Part shown: positions 1 to 8,182 of the stretch, piece by piece
Position numbering within the stretch: the first letter of the stretch is position 1
Layout of the letters: every line of letters starts with the position of its first letter
Assembly (NCBI RefSeq): GCF_000621745.1
Contig: NZ_KK211335.1
Location: 313,585-377,584 of the forward strand
DNA length: 64,000 bases
Direction: 5' to 3'
Origin: Clostridium beijerinckii HUN142
GTDB lineage: Bacteria > Bacillota > Clostridia > Clostridiales > Clostridiaceae
The notes under the pieces: generated by a model
What the model saw: only the letters and a program-made list of their open reading frames with translations
Databases searched by the model: none
What the model was told of the DNA's origin: nothing
Translations under genes and position numbers: made by a program

Positions 1-6
1 AACTCA

Positions 7-305
7 ATTATAGCATATTGAGAATTTACTAGGAAGTATAACTGACTTTGAGTACGTGAATGATCCGTCTACATTATAGTATGTCAAAAGTTTACTAGGA
101 ACTATAAAGTTTAGTAGTAGTTAGTGCCTGTTTTATAATTATAGCATATCGAGAATTCACTAAGAACTATAACCTGGTACCTTCACCCATAAATTACGCT
201 TTAATTATAGCATATCAAGAATTTACTAAGAACTATAACATTATATCCATATTCACACCTCTTAAAATTGTTATAGCATATCGAGAATTCACTAGATGCT
301 AATAT
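7..305 (-). CRISPR. CRISPR array end, type II-C-like repeats
   Basis: Five 36-bp repeats lie at 7-42, 73-108, 138-173, 204-239 and 270-305, separated by unique spacers of 30, 29, 30 and 30 bp, a period of 65-66 bp. On the minus strand the repeat begins GTTATAGTTC and ends ATATGCTATAAT. The GTTNTAG start, 36-bp length and terminal TGCTATAAT (extended -10) match the layout of type II-C repeats such as those of Neisseria, where each repeat carries its own promoter. The unit at 73-108 is diverged and the one at 270-305 keeps only about 26 bases, so this is an array end. The array continues left of the window. No cas gene and no anti-repeat or tracrRNA was found here, so activity cannot be judged. 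Direction and subtype are inferred from repeat sequence. Confidence 0.88.
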
Positions 306-668
306 CACTAAATTACGATTTATAATTTAGTTGAATATAATAATAATAATTTTTATTTCTTTATAAAGATATTATTTTTATTCATATGCATCGCGAGTAC
401 TTGATTTTACTTTAAGTAAAGGAAATGTGAGCGGTAAATTTTAAAATGCCAACATTTCGCTTATCATCAGTAAGATATGATTAAGTATTATAAAATACAA
501 TATGCAAAGATATGATATTTTTAATCTAAGGTTTTAAGTATTTTCAATTATGAATAGACATAATAGAATACACTAAGTTAAGGCTTGGTAGAATGCTTCA
601 ACACGCGCTTCATGCTGAAACAGTTGTTAAGCTAATTAAGCAATAAAGCGAAAGAAGAAAAAAGGGCG
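306..668. other. Non-coding stretch after the CRISPR array
   Basis: No convincing gene is present. A run of 18 codons from ATG 594 ends at 647 without a recognisable product. Bases 600-618 resemble 3332-3348 inside the hairpin element further right, so this may be a worn copy of the same repeat. No match to the CRISPR repeat that could be a tracrRNA anti-repeat was seen. Confidence 0.4.
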
Positions 669-956
669 TTGAATGTAAATGAAATAAATAGCTTTAATGC
701 TATTAGAGGAGAAATAAAATCCATTGACGAAACTTTAAAGATGGAAGAAGAACAAAGAAAACATATTGAATGGGTACTGGGGAAAAAAGAGGGCTATGCC
801 ACAGAAGAAAAGGAATTAAGAGTATTTAAAGAAGGCAAAAAGATCGATATTGAAGCTAGAGGTAAAGACGTTAATTTAAGCATTGATAAATTAGTCAGAG
901 CAATGATAAGAAACAATTACAAGTATATAAGGACGGTATTAATTAATTTAAAGTAA
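669..956 (+). CDS. Small hypothetical protein, charged and helical
   Basis: An open frame of 95 codons begins at a TTG with only a weak upstream AAGGG. The frame is open back to a stop at 633, so the true start is uncertain and the gene could be a 5'-truncated relic. The product is rich in Lys and Glu, has no membrane segment or signal peptide, and its first 40 residues look like a coiled-coil-forming helix. I do not recognise the family. It stands alone between the CRISPR tail and a DUF3888 gene, in a region that contains several broken genes. Confidence 0.4.
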   Translation: MNVNEINSFNAIRGEIKSIDETLKMEEEQRKHIEWVLGKKEGYATEEKELRVFKEGKKIDIEARGKDVNLSIDKLVRAMIRNNYKYIRTVLINLK

Positions 957-1024
957 TATTCTTTTATGCGTAAAATTGTCTATTTTACACAAAATAAATA
1001 AAAACATAATAAGGTGTGATTACG

Positions 1025-1489
1025 TTGAAAAAACTTATACTATTATTAATTTTTGTGTTGAGTTTAACAAGCGTATTTTATAAAGATAACTCCTTTGCTA
1101 TAGAGACAAAACAATATTCAAAAGAAGAAATCTCTAAACTGCCTGAAGATTCGAAAGAGAAAAGATATCAAGATGTAATTATTTGCTTATTTATTCCGTA
1201 TATGCAAAAGGAAGTAAATAACTATTATCAAGAATATCTAACTGAAATGCCAATAGTTTTCCCGGATAGCGTTGATATAGTAAATATTAAAAGAGAAAGT
1301 GGATTTGGATATTTAATTCAATCAGAACTTATAGTTCATCCATTTGTTGGGCCTTACAACACTGTTGGAGATGACAGAATAATAATTGAAACAGGAGCCT
1401 ATGGATCAGTTAAGATTATTAAATTTGAACATCTTAAAAGTTATGAATTGCCTTGGAATTGGAAACATATAATAAAAAAAGCATATTAA
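1025..1489 (+). CDS. Secreted DUF3888 protein
   Basis: The product is 154 aa. An N-terminal signal peptide (KKLILLLIFVLS followed by a small-residue cleavage zone around residue 22) is followed by a single globular domain. The run from about residue 45 (YQDVIICLFIPYMQKEVNNY) through a V-x-P-F-V-G-P motif to the final F-E-H-L-K-S-Y-E-L-P matches the DUF3888 family of Bacillus and Clostridium secreted proteins as I remember it. Function is unknown. A GTG at 1016 is also in frame, but the AAGGTG at 1011-1016 sits at correct distance from the TTG at 1025, so I prefer that start. The gene converges with, and overlaps by a few bases, the minus-strand gene ending at 1486. Confidence 0.8.
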   Translation: MKKLILLLIFVLSLTSVFYKDNSFAIETKQYSKEEISKLPEDSKEKRYQDVIICLFIPYMQKEVNNYYQEYLTEMPIVFPDSVDIVNIKRESGFGYLIQSELIVHPFVGPYNTVGDDRIIIETGAYGSVKIIKFEHLKSYELPWNWKHIIKKAY

Positions 1490-1830
1490 TTCTTATATGA
1501 AAGTAAATTTGCTATGAATCTATTGCTTTGATAAAGATTATATTCAATTCGTAATTCATTTCTTTCTCTAGTAAATTTATTGCCTATATAAGTTATTATA
1601 ACACCAGTGCTAGTTTTACTAGAATCGAGCACATATTTAATATTTTTACCATCATAGGTTATCATTCTAATTTGAGGTTCACCTTCAATGGTAAATACTA
1701 TAACATTAATATGATCTGGCTTGCCTAGTAAGACATTATTAAAAAAAATTAATACAGGTTCTTCATAATCAATTATACCAAATGAATTTATAATTGAACT
1801 TATTGTGTATTTAAACATAGGTTCTAACAT
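1486..1830 (-). CDS. DUF4362-like protein without signal peptide
   Basis: The product is 114 aa, starting at an ATG with AGAGG seven bases upstream. The core, with a T-I-E-G-E-P-Q-I strand followed by Y-D-G-K-N-I-K-Y and a D-x-S turn, resembles DUF4362, a small secreted or lipoprotein domain of Firmicutes. Unlike typical members it lacks a lipobox or signal peptide, so it is either cytoplasmic or an N-terminally shortened copy. It is transcribed convergently with the DUF3888 gene and overlaps its stop. The function is not known, and the family match rests on recall of the motif only. Confidence 0.55.
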   Translation of the reverse strand: MLEPMFKYTISSIINSFGIIDYEEPVLIFFNNVLLGKPDHINVIVFTIEGEPQIRMITYDGKNIKYVLDSSKTSTGVIITYIGNKFTRERNELRIEYNLYQSNRFIANLLSYKN

Positions 1831-1899
1831 AATAACCTCTTTTAATTTTAATCATGATTCAATATATATTATTAATACTTTTAATGTGCATAATCCAAT

Positions 1900-2070
1900 A
1901 AAGATTATTTTAATCCCCACATATTTAGGTGTATTTTTTTATTGGGGAGGTTGACACTCACAGCCGCTATGTAAACACACAATTTTCCCTAAATGAATTT
2001 TTAAGAATAAATTACTTATAAAATATAACATATGTAATATATTAAAGACACTTTATTGTTAAGATATTAT
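1900..2070. other. Intergenic stretch with weak hairpin
   Basis: AATCCCCA near 1913 can pair with TTGGGGA near 1945, giving a short hairpin with a T-rich loop. The following bases, read on the minus strand, give a short peptide-like run that might be a transposase remnant, but I could not support that. Nothing else is evident. Confidence 0.25.
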
Positions 2071-2079
2071 AAATAGGGG

Positions 2080-2742
2080 TTAAAATGAAATCCAAATAGC
2101 TTTACCGTCTTCATTATAAATTTTTTCTTTTGAATAAATTATCTTTCCATTGGTTACATCAATATCAACATGTGCAAAATTACCTTTTGGTGATATTCCA
2201 AATGCTTCGATTACTAAAAATTCCTTATCGGGTATTTCATAATAAGAAACATAATCAAGGTTAAAATGATATCCTATTGCCCAATCTTTATTGGGAATTC
2301 CAGGCTTTAAATTTTTGTGCTCTTTTGCAATTTTTAGTACATCAGTTGAATCAATTTTTATATCAGAATCGTTAATTCCCTTTTTAGGGGCTCTATTTTT
2401 ATCTTCCATTATCTTAGCTTTACCATGTACTACAAATATATTATATTCAGCATTGGATTTAGTGTCTGTAAAAGCTACATTCCATACAGCACACATTCTA
2501 TCAGATCCTGATTCTTCTGATGGCTTGACTATTGCGTCAGTACTAATGATTTTTATTAGCTTTGCGTCTGGAGATAATTCATTTACTTTTGCATATGCTA
2601 TAGAAATTGATTTCTTCAATGTGGTTTTTTCATTTTGTGGTAGTGTTTTAGAAATTAAATTTATACTAATTATTATAGATATGACTAAAATACATATGAA
2701 GATCAGGGGACATATATTTTTTCTAGCTTTAAATTTAAACAA
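2080..2742 (-). CDS. Membrane-anchored hypothetical protein, PepSY-like
   Basis: The product is 220 aa. The start is a TTG preceded by GGATGAG. A basic N-terminus and one hydrophobic segment (about residues 11-32, ICPLIFICILVISIIISI) form a signal anchor, so the remainder faces outside. The extracellular part holds two alpha/beta units. The second ends in a strand reading H-V-D-I-D-V-T-N-G-K-I-I-Y, a pattern common at the end of PepSY-type domains. No catalytic motif is visible. It is monocistronic and its neighbours give no clue. The PepSY relationship is an inference from the closing strand and should be treated as tentative. Confidence 0.6.
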   Translation of the reverse strand: MFKFKARKNICPLIFICILVISIIISINLISKTLPQNEKTTLKKSISIAYAKVNELSPDAKLIKIISTDAIVKPSEESGSDRMCAVWNVAFTDTKSNAEYNIFVVHGKAKIMEDKNRAPKKGINDSDIKIDSTDVLKIAKEHKNLKPGIPNKDWAIGYHFNLDYVSYYEIPDKEFLVIEAFGISPKGNFAHVDIDVTNGKIIYSKEKIYNEDGKAIWISF

Positions 2743-3568
2743 AATATCTCATCCAATAATTCAATATTTAATAATTGTTATATATATGTAATCTGTTGAG
2801 TTTTATATGATTTTTTATGCAAAAAATTCAAGAAGGGATGGAGGAGCATTTGGCAAGACTAAGTAAAAGTGTGGCGGTTATGAGTAAGAATTGAAATTTT
2901 ATTTTACAGGTTTTTTGTATATAATTGAGGGTGCAGTGGTGTTGTTATACTTTAGGAAATATAACAACAAATATTTGGGATTAAAATATGTATTATAATG
3001 AAAATTATGTGACCGATCAATTTGTCCACTTGAAAGTATCGATATAACTAATGTTAGGACTATATAACAAGGTCACAACTAATTATGTAGTTTTAATTGA
3101 TAATTACTGATTTTTTAGACCATCTTAATTTATATAATGTAATAAATATTTATATGTGGTGGCAAAGCATTATCATGTCAATAATTTGCCACCAGTTTAC
3201 AAGTTGTATAAAAATATAGTTTGATTTGTTATAATATAAAATAGTGTTTAGTTTCCCTAAAGGTAGCCATTTCAAAGTGTTAATACGATATAATAAGTTT
3301 TAGAATAATGCACTTTGATAATGGTGTTATTAACACGCCTTACGCTGAGACTAATAGTCAACATGAGGAGCGCGTTGTAATACTTTGGAAATTATTTGTA
3401 TTTGTATAATTTATAAGAGTTTTAATATTTAAATATTGCGGAGTAGATTTAGTTCGGATCTAAATGAAATTTCCCTCAACTTTCCCTTAAGGGAAAAACA
3501 CAATAAAATACAGTAAATTATGATTTAGTACAAGCTGGCGCTAATACAGAAGAAACTTAGGTATAATA
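2743..3568. other. Gene-free stretch with three inverted repeats
   Basis: No gene of reasonable length is present; a run of 18 codons from ATG 2838 is not recognisable. Perfect 9-bp inverted repeats lie at 2941-2949/2960-2968 (GTTGTTATA) and 3158-3166/3185-3193 (GGTGGCAAA). A larger imperfect palindrome spans 3269-3392 and is listed separately. None is followed by a clear T-run, so they are not obvious terminators. Confidence 0.45.
3269..3392. repeat. Imperfect palindromic element, about 124 bp
   Basis: The left arm (3269-3287) pairs with the right arm (3371-3392) through ATTTC/CAAAGT and TACG/CGCG blocks. An inner hairpin joins 3332-3348 (AACACGCCTTACGCTGA) to 3359-3377. The whole can fold as one long hairpin. 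Part of the inner arm resembles 600-618, so this may be one of a family of small palindromic repeats. No protein is encoded. Confidence 0.45.
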
Positions 3569-3897
3569 ATGAGATTTGATGAAATAAAATATGATTATTA
3601 TCCACCTACATTTGTATTTCATGCAGATGTAGGTGCAGATTGAGCATCGGAATTGTCTTCGGTATATAATTTTTAAAAAGATTTAAGTAGTATGGGAAAA
3701 ATGCCTTTAGGGGTGTATAAGATATCTGAGAAACAATTTTCAGAATTATTTAATGGAAAAGTATATCAAGGTTCTGTAAAAAATATCAGAAAGAATGGTG
3801 TCAATATTTATTAGATGATTTTATTGATTTAGACAATTCAGAAGAAAAAAAGAAACAATATTTAGATTGGTATGGAAAAGTGTTTGTTGATTGCTAG
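3569..3897 (+). pseudogene. Broken small gene with two stops and a frameshift
   Basis: From ATG 3569 one frame reads through TGA at 3641-3643 and TAA at 3674-3676 into an open stretch that starts again at ATG 3692 (MGKMPLGVYKISEKQF). At an A6 run near 3780 coding sense passes to another frame, which continues as KEWCQYLLDDFIDLDN and ends YGKVFVDC at a TAG (3895-3897). Joined, it would encode about 108 aa, acidic and soluble. The size, acidity and composition recall immunity proteins of toxin systems, but I do not recognise the family. Three independent lesions argue for decay, not sequencing error. Confidence 0.55.
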
Positions 3898-4080
3898 TAT
3901 CTAATAAAGAATATGATTTCTAAATAAATACATCTATTTGATAACAAAATCTTAGAAGAAGTGTTAAATTAATAATAAAAGTATTTATTTAAAATTAGCA
4001 TTTAGATTTATAATAATTGTTTACAATACATTAGAGTATACCCAATATTAAATCCAAGGTCAAAAAATGCCTTGAATTTT

Positions 4081-4632
4081 TTAGATGGTTGTATTTGCAC
4101 AATAACAAGAAATATTATTAAGGATTTTCTTTAGAAGGTTTTTCTTTTTTACAATAGCAGTAGAGTAGCACATATTTTTCAAATAAGCATAATCTCGAAC
4201 TGTGTAATTTCTAAAGAATACAAAATTTATAAGTTCTAGTTCTTCTGTATTTAAATCCTTAAGATCCAACGTTAAATCTTCATAATCACACATTTCACAT
4301 AACGATGTTTCAGTGGAGAATTCAAGTGAAAAATAGTATTTTTCAACATCATCATGTAAGCTTAGAACATCATTACCTTCAGTAGATCTTTTGGTTTTAA
4401 CTCTCTTGATTAGATCATTCATATTATTTTTAGTAGCATAGGCAACGAATCTGTGCTTCTCTAAATTATACGTAGAAGCAGATTTAAAAAGTGATTGGTA
4501 ATATTCTTGGCTAATATCATAAGCGGTATACCCATCAATGAAAGTTCTTTTAAAAATATTATAAATTAATAGTATAAATTCCATAGCTAATCCAGCATTG
4601 TCAACTAAAGTTTCAATATAATTAAAATCCAT
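4081..4632 (-). CDS. Orphan sigma-70-like factor
   Basis: The product is 183 aa, starting at the ATG preceded by GGGAGG six bases upstream. The first 75 residues are helical (AYDISQEYYQSLFKSAS, then HRFVAYATKNNMNDLIKRVK), like sigma region 2. The last 55 (DLNTEELELINFVFFRNYTV, then ATAIVKKKN-type basic helix) look like a region 4 helix-turn-helix. A linker of about 40 residues separates them. This plan fits small clostridial sigma factors of the ECF or UviA/BotR type, but the sequence is divergent. No anti-sigma gene or obvious target promoter lies next to it. It is flanked by a pseudogene on one side and a gene-free stretch on the other. Confidence 0.6.
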   Translation of the reverse strand: MDFNYIETLVDNAGLAMEFILLIYNIFKRTFIDGYTAYDISQEYYQSLFKSASTYNLEKHRFVAYATKNNMNDLIKRVKTKRSTEGNDVLSLHDDVEKYYFSLEFSTETSLCEMCDYEDLTLDLKDLNTEELELINFVFFRNYTVRDYAYLKNMCYSTAIVKKKNLLKKILNNISCYCANTTI

Positions 4633-5182
4633 ATAAACCTCCCTCTTCAACTAAGAGTTATGAATTAAATAATTAATTTGCATATATTGTGTTTATTATT
4701 AAGTTTACCACTACATATAGTATATATGGCTAGATTACATATAACTTATATAGGAGTATAAAAATAATTATATAAGTTAAGATTTTAGGAGTAAATTGTC
4801 AAAAGGAGCTTCAGAAGTTTATGAATAATCTCAATGTAAAAATGCTTTATATTGTATTAATTTTTGCATTATATTCTAAAATTTGATACTTTATATCAAA
4901 TACAATAAACTGTATTATATTTCAAATTTGCAGATCTTTTGTTTCAGGAATATAAACATTATGTTTTTGTAATGCAAGCATATATGTAAATGAAATGATT
5001 TATGATGTATAAATGTACTTTCTTTGCCTGTCCATAAAACTATACTAGCACCATAGGTCGACTTCTCTACAATAGGTATTTTCATATTTTTAAATAATTT
5101 TTTAAATATATCTATAAGAAATTTTTATAAATATGTATTTTTCAAGTTATACTTTAAAAAAAATAAAGGGAGAATGAAGAAT
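4633..5182. other. Gene-free stretch upstream of a hypothetical gene
   Basis: Very AT-rich. On the minus strand an ATG near 5085 opens 56 codons (beginning MKIPIVEKSTYGASIVLWTG) without a good ribosome-binding site. It may be the start of a broken gene, but there is no downstream continuation I can follow. Nothing else is evident. Confidence 0.35.
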
Positions 5183-5557
5183 ATGATTTATGGTAAAGAA
5201 TTTTATAAGTATATGAATAAAATGATTAAGTGGAAATTTGGAATATTATATAGAGTAATTCGAAATAAGTATGTTTTTAATAATCATTTAAATATATTTG
5301 AAAAATTAGGTGAGTATAGAGATAAGGCTAGAAAAGAAAATGAAATGTTAGAATTACATTTTAATAAACTAAATTTTAATTATGGGACTATGTGTATGGC
5401 TGAAGGTGTAGAGGGGGGTGACGAAATAATACTTTGCACTGATTATTATGATGATACAGAATATGAAGTGATTACAATACTTCTTAAGGATAATAAAACA
5501 TATAAAATTAAAAAATGCAATATAAAAGGTTACTTTTTAGAACTAATTGAAAAATAA
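5183..5557 (+). CDS. Hypothetical protein, 124 aa
   Basis: The ATG at 5183 lies about ten bases after GGAG (5169-5172); an in-frame ATG at 5174 is too close to it. The first half is basic and helical (YKYMNKMIKWKFGILYRVIRN). The second half, from about residue 70, is a small beta-rich domain with an E-x-G-D-E-I-I-L-C-T-D-Y-Y-D-D run and ends with I-K-K-C-N-I-K-G-Y-F-L-E-L. There is no signal peptide. I do not recognise it. It sits beside degenerate coding sequence. Confidence 0.5.
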   Translation: MIYGKEFYKYMNKMIKWKFGILYRVIRNKYVFNNHLNIFEKLGEYRDKARKENEMLELHFNKLNFNYGTMCMAEGVEGGDEIILCTDYYDDTEYEVITILLKDNKTYKIKKCNIKGYFLELIEK

Positions 5558-5597
5558 TATTTATTTATGGAGTAATAGATTGTTAAATAACTAATTT

Positions 5598-5753
5598 TTA
5601 CAAATAATTTTTCAAGAAAATACTCTTAGGAATTATAGATTAAAAGGATATTTTCCTGATTTTATTATGTGCTTTAGAGTTAAAGGAAAGCTACCTGAAT
5701 GAGATCATGACTTCATATTCAAGTTACCAAAGAAGTGGACTACGATTAGATAA
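5598..5753 (+). pseudogene. Short coding relic with in-frame TGA
   Basis: The frame from about 5598 reads GYFPDFIMCFRVKGKLPE, hits TGA at 5700-5702 and continues as DHDFIFKLPKKWTTIR to a TAA at 5751-5753. The residue pattern looks protein-like on both sides of the stop. No start codon or ribosome-binding site is evident and the family is unknown. It is probably the remains of a small gene. Confidence 0.3.
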
Positions 5754-5826
5754 AGTAAAGTTATTAAAGATGATTTCGAGAAAGAAGAAATTCAGTGAAA
5801 ATTTTAGTAAGTTATTTGTAAAAGAA

Positions 5827-5867
5827 GAAGTATTGAAAGATAATTTATGATTATTTTTCAATACTTC
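5827..5867. terminator. Bidirectional hairpin next to the XRE gene
   Basis: GAAGTATTGAAA (5827-5838) pairs perfectly with TTTCAATACTTC (5856-5867) around an 18-base AT loop. The left arm is preceded by A-rich and the right followed by T-rich sequence, so it could stop transcription from both sides. It borders the stop codon of the XRE gene at 5869. Confidence 0.6.
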
Positions 5868-5868
5868 T

Positions 5869-6096
5869 TTAAGTTATTTTTTTATATAGGTCACTAACAG
5901 ATATAGAAAGTGCATTACAGATACTCAAAATTTCATAATCATATAATATTCTAGTTTGATTTTCGATTTTTGAAATCATTGTTCTATCAAATTTAAGTCC
6001 ATTAGTTGACAATCTAGCAGCCAAGAAGTCTTGGGAAATACCTAGCTTACATCTATAAAACCGTATAGATGGACCTAAAATATTTTTTGTTTCTAT
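5869..6096 (-). CDS. XRE-family regulator with non-standard start
   Basis: The minus strand encodes about 75 aa reading N-I-L-G-P-S-I-R-F-Y-R-C-K-L-G-I-S-Q-D-F-L with A-A-R-L-S and then D-R-T-M-I-S-K-I-E-N-Q. This is a clear Cro/CI-type helix-turn-helix, ending with the usual A-L-S-I-S-V-S-D-L-Y. A perfect AGGAGG (about 6101-6106) precedes the first codons, but the codons at the correct distance are ATA (6094-6096) and ATT (6097-6099). No ATG, GTG or TTG occurs before the domain begins. It either uses ATA/ATT or has lost its start by mutation. It is divergent from the GHKL ATPase gene at 6216 and could control it through the 120-bp gap. Confidence 0.72.
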   Translation of the reverse strand: METKNILGPSIRFYRCKLGISQDFLAARLSTNGLKFDRTMISKIENQTRILYDYEILSICNALSISVSDLYKKIT

Positions 6097-6215
6097 AATA
6101 ATCCTCCTTTAGCTATTTTTTTAGTACTATGTATTAATTTTAGTAAATAGGAAATAATAAAGTGTGCTCATTCAGCACACTTTGCAATATTATAAAATTA
6201 ATTTGGAGGTCATAT

Positions 6216-7859
6216 ATGAATGTTTTTATTCCAAAAGTAAAAGAGGCATCAATATTTAAAGAAATTGCACATAATATTATTAATCCGTTAGAAATAATAA
6301 GAGAGGCTATAAGTAATTCATTTGACGCAGAAGCACTGAATATACACATAAATATTTGTAGAAATAATAATGGAGATTTTTTAATAATAATTAAAGATGA
6401 TGGAAAAGGCATGGATATTGATGCGATTCATAAATTCTTTAATTTAGGAGATTCAAATAAGAATAACTTAGGAATAGGTGAAAAGGGGTTGGGAACAAAA
6501 ACATATTATAAGAGTGATTTAATAACAGTGTTTACTAGGATAAAGAACAAAAAGGTTTATAAAGCAGAAATGGCAAATCCGTGGCAAAAGCTAAATGATT
6601 GTATAATACCTCAATACACTATTGAGGAATATAATGAAAAATTTGAATTTAAAAGTGGAACTATGGTCATAATGAAAAATTATAAGATAGATAATCCCGA
6701 AAAGTATTTTAATTGTGAAACAATTAAAGATTACATTCAATGGTTTACAGCAGCTGGAAGTTTTAAAAATATATTCGCTAGTATCCCAAGTCTTTATAAA
6801 AATATTAAAAATATGCAAATAGCTCCCAAAGTATTTATAAATGATTGTATCTTAAATCAAAATGAAGAAATAATAGGCGTACATATATTTGCTCAACCAC
6901 AAGAATTACCTGATGAAGACATAAATCAAAAAATATATAGGAGAACAGTAAATTATTGTAGGCATTTTGGACCATTTCATTTAGAAACCAATATAAATGG
7001 GGAATATGTATCAGTTGAGGTATATGGGGAAATAGCAGGTATAAATCGTAGAAAGGAAATTTCTAAATTAAAAAAAGGTGAAACTTATAAAGGAAGATTT
7101 GGATTATATTTAGCGAAAGATTTTATACCATTTTTAAGAAGAGTTGATTTGCTAAATGATGAACAATATTATCATTATCATATTTTGGTTAATTCACAAT
7201 GTTTTGAATTAACTGCAGACAGAAATAATTTAGCAAATGAAAATGATCCAAAAGTTAAATGGGTATTGGAAAAAACAAAGGAGATTATAAATACAAAAAT
7301 AAAACCTATAGCACAAGAATATTATTTTAATTTAAGAAAGAAAGAGGAAGAAGAATATGCAGCAAGGCGTAAGTTCGAATCGATAAATAAAAACTTAAAT
7401 AACCTTGAAAAACTTGATGATATTTTAATAGACTACATTCCGATTATTAAAAAACCAAATTCTGAATATGAAGTGGCTATGTTGTTCGTTTCATTGCTTT
7501 CTAATGACAGAACTAAAGCGTTTATTGGATCCATATTGAAAGTAATTACATATTCCAAGATTGCAGCAACAGATATGATTTGTTTAGATAAAAAAAATAA
7601 TAATGTTCTAGTAGAAATAGAAAATAAATTAAGTAGTTTGCTTAAACATAAGCACCCTGTAAATACAATTGATTATGTAGTATGTTGGGATGTAGATATT
7701 GACTATAATAAGATCATAGAGTTTAACGAAAAGAAAATCATTTTAATGAGTAAAGGAGAAAAAAGTATAATTTTGTGTGATAACAATAAAACAATTGAAA
7801 TTATTAACTTAAAGAGTGTAGTAAATAAAATATTAACTAGAGATTTAAGAACAAGTTAA
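6216..7859 (+). CDS. GHKL ATPase with PD-(D/E)XK-like C-terminus
   Basis: The product is 547 aa; ATG 6216 follows TTGGAGGT. The N-terminus is a GHKL (Hsp90/MutL/MORC-type) ATPase. The N-box is E30-A-I-S-N34 followed by SFDAEA, the first glycine motif is D61-D-G-K-G-M-D, and the second is G88-E-K-G-L-G93-T-K. A middle domain follows (about 170-400) with a long charged helix near 385-400. Near the C-terminus, D453 and the run V-E-I-E469-N-K471 have the spacing of a PD-(D/E)XK nuclease core, followed by a strand ending V-V-C-W-D. ATPase-nuclease fusions of this kind are typical of anti-phage defence. I know of no named system that matches. It lies in a decayed accessory region beside an XRE regulator. 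ATPase assignment is firm; the nuclease and defence role are inference. Confidence 0.8.
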   Translation: MNVFIPKVKEASIFKEIAHNIINPLEIIREAISNSFDAEALNIHINICRNNNGDFLIIIKDDGKGMDIDAIHKFFNLGDSNKNNLGIGEKGLGTKTYYKSDLITVFTRIKNKKVYKAEMANPWQKLNDCIIPQYTIEEYNEKFEFKSGTMVIMKNYKIDNPEKYFNCETIKDYIQWFTAAGSFKNIFASIPSLYKNIKNMQIAPKVFINDCILNQNEEIIGVHIFAQPQELPDEDINQKIYRRTVNYCRHFGPFHLETNINGEYVSVEVYGEIAGINRRKEISKLKKGETYKGRFGLYLAKDFIPFLRRVDLLNDEQYYHYHILVNSQCFELTADRNNLANENDPKVKWVLEKTKEIINTKIKPIAQEYYFNLRKKEEEEYAARRKFESINKNLNNLEKLDDILIDYIPIIKKPNSEYEVAMLFVSLLSNDRTKAFIGSILKVITYSKIAATDMICLDKKNNNVLVEIENKLSSLLKHKHPVNTIDYVVCWDVDIDYNKIIEFNEKKIILMSKGEKSIILCDNNKTIEIINLKSVVNKILTRDLRTS

Positions 7860-7993
7860 AAATGTTTCAATATTATATATTTGTAATTAGTCCTACATGA
7901 AGCAATTTTGATAATAAATTCATTGAAAGAGGCAGAGCATTTGTTACTATTGCATATGCTTTTGTTTGTGGCATACAAGGGAGTGATTAGAAT

Positions 7994-8182
7994 ATGGCTG
8001 ATGACAACGAATTATTTAATTTAATCTGTAAATTGCGTTCAAATATGCAAGTAGGTTTTTGAAAAGTATATGAAGAAATGGATAAGTTAGAAGAAGAAAT
8101 CACTAAGAGTGCTGAAATTATTGCAAATATAGATGTAAAGGTTAGATTACTTGTAGATGGGCAGGTACTATTTAAAGAGTAA
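7994..8182 (+). pseudogene. Small coiled-coil protein gene with in-frame TGA
   Basis: ATG 7994, preceded by GGGAGTG, opens MADDNELFNLICKLRSNMQV, then TGA at 8060-8062. The same frame resumes as KVYEEMDKLEEEITKSAEII and ends at 8180-8182. The pattern (aromatic-poor amphipathic helices, Q-x-G-F-x-K-V-x-E-E-x-D-K-L-E) resembles small clostridial phage or plasmid proteins with N-terminal coiled coils. A further open piece of 43 codons from about 8224 may be a displaced continuation. It is interpreted as an inactivated gene. Confidence 0.45.

Noticed and set aside
306-668. tracrRNA for the CRISPR array
   Set aside because: No stretch complementary to the repeat was found beside the array end; it may be outside the window.
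1915-2000. IS605-type transposase relic
   Set aside because: A short peptide-like run on the minus strand was considered, but it is too short and lacks any conserved motif.
2291-2791. Plus-strand open frame of 166 codons
   Set aside because: It is antisense to the membrane-anchored protein gene at 2080-2742 and has no ribosome-binding site or protein-like pattern beyond the mirror of that gene.
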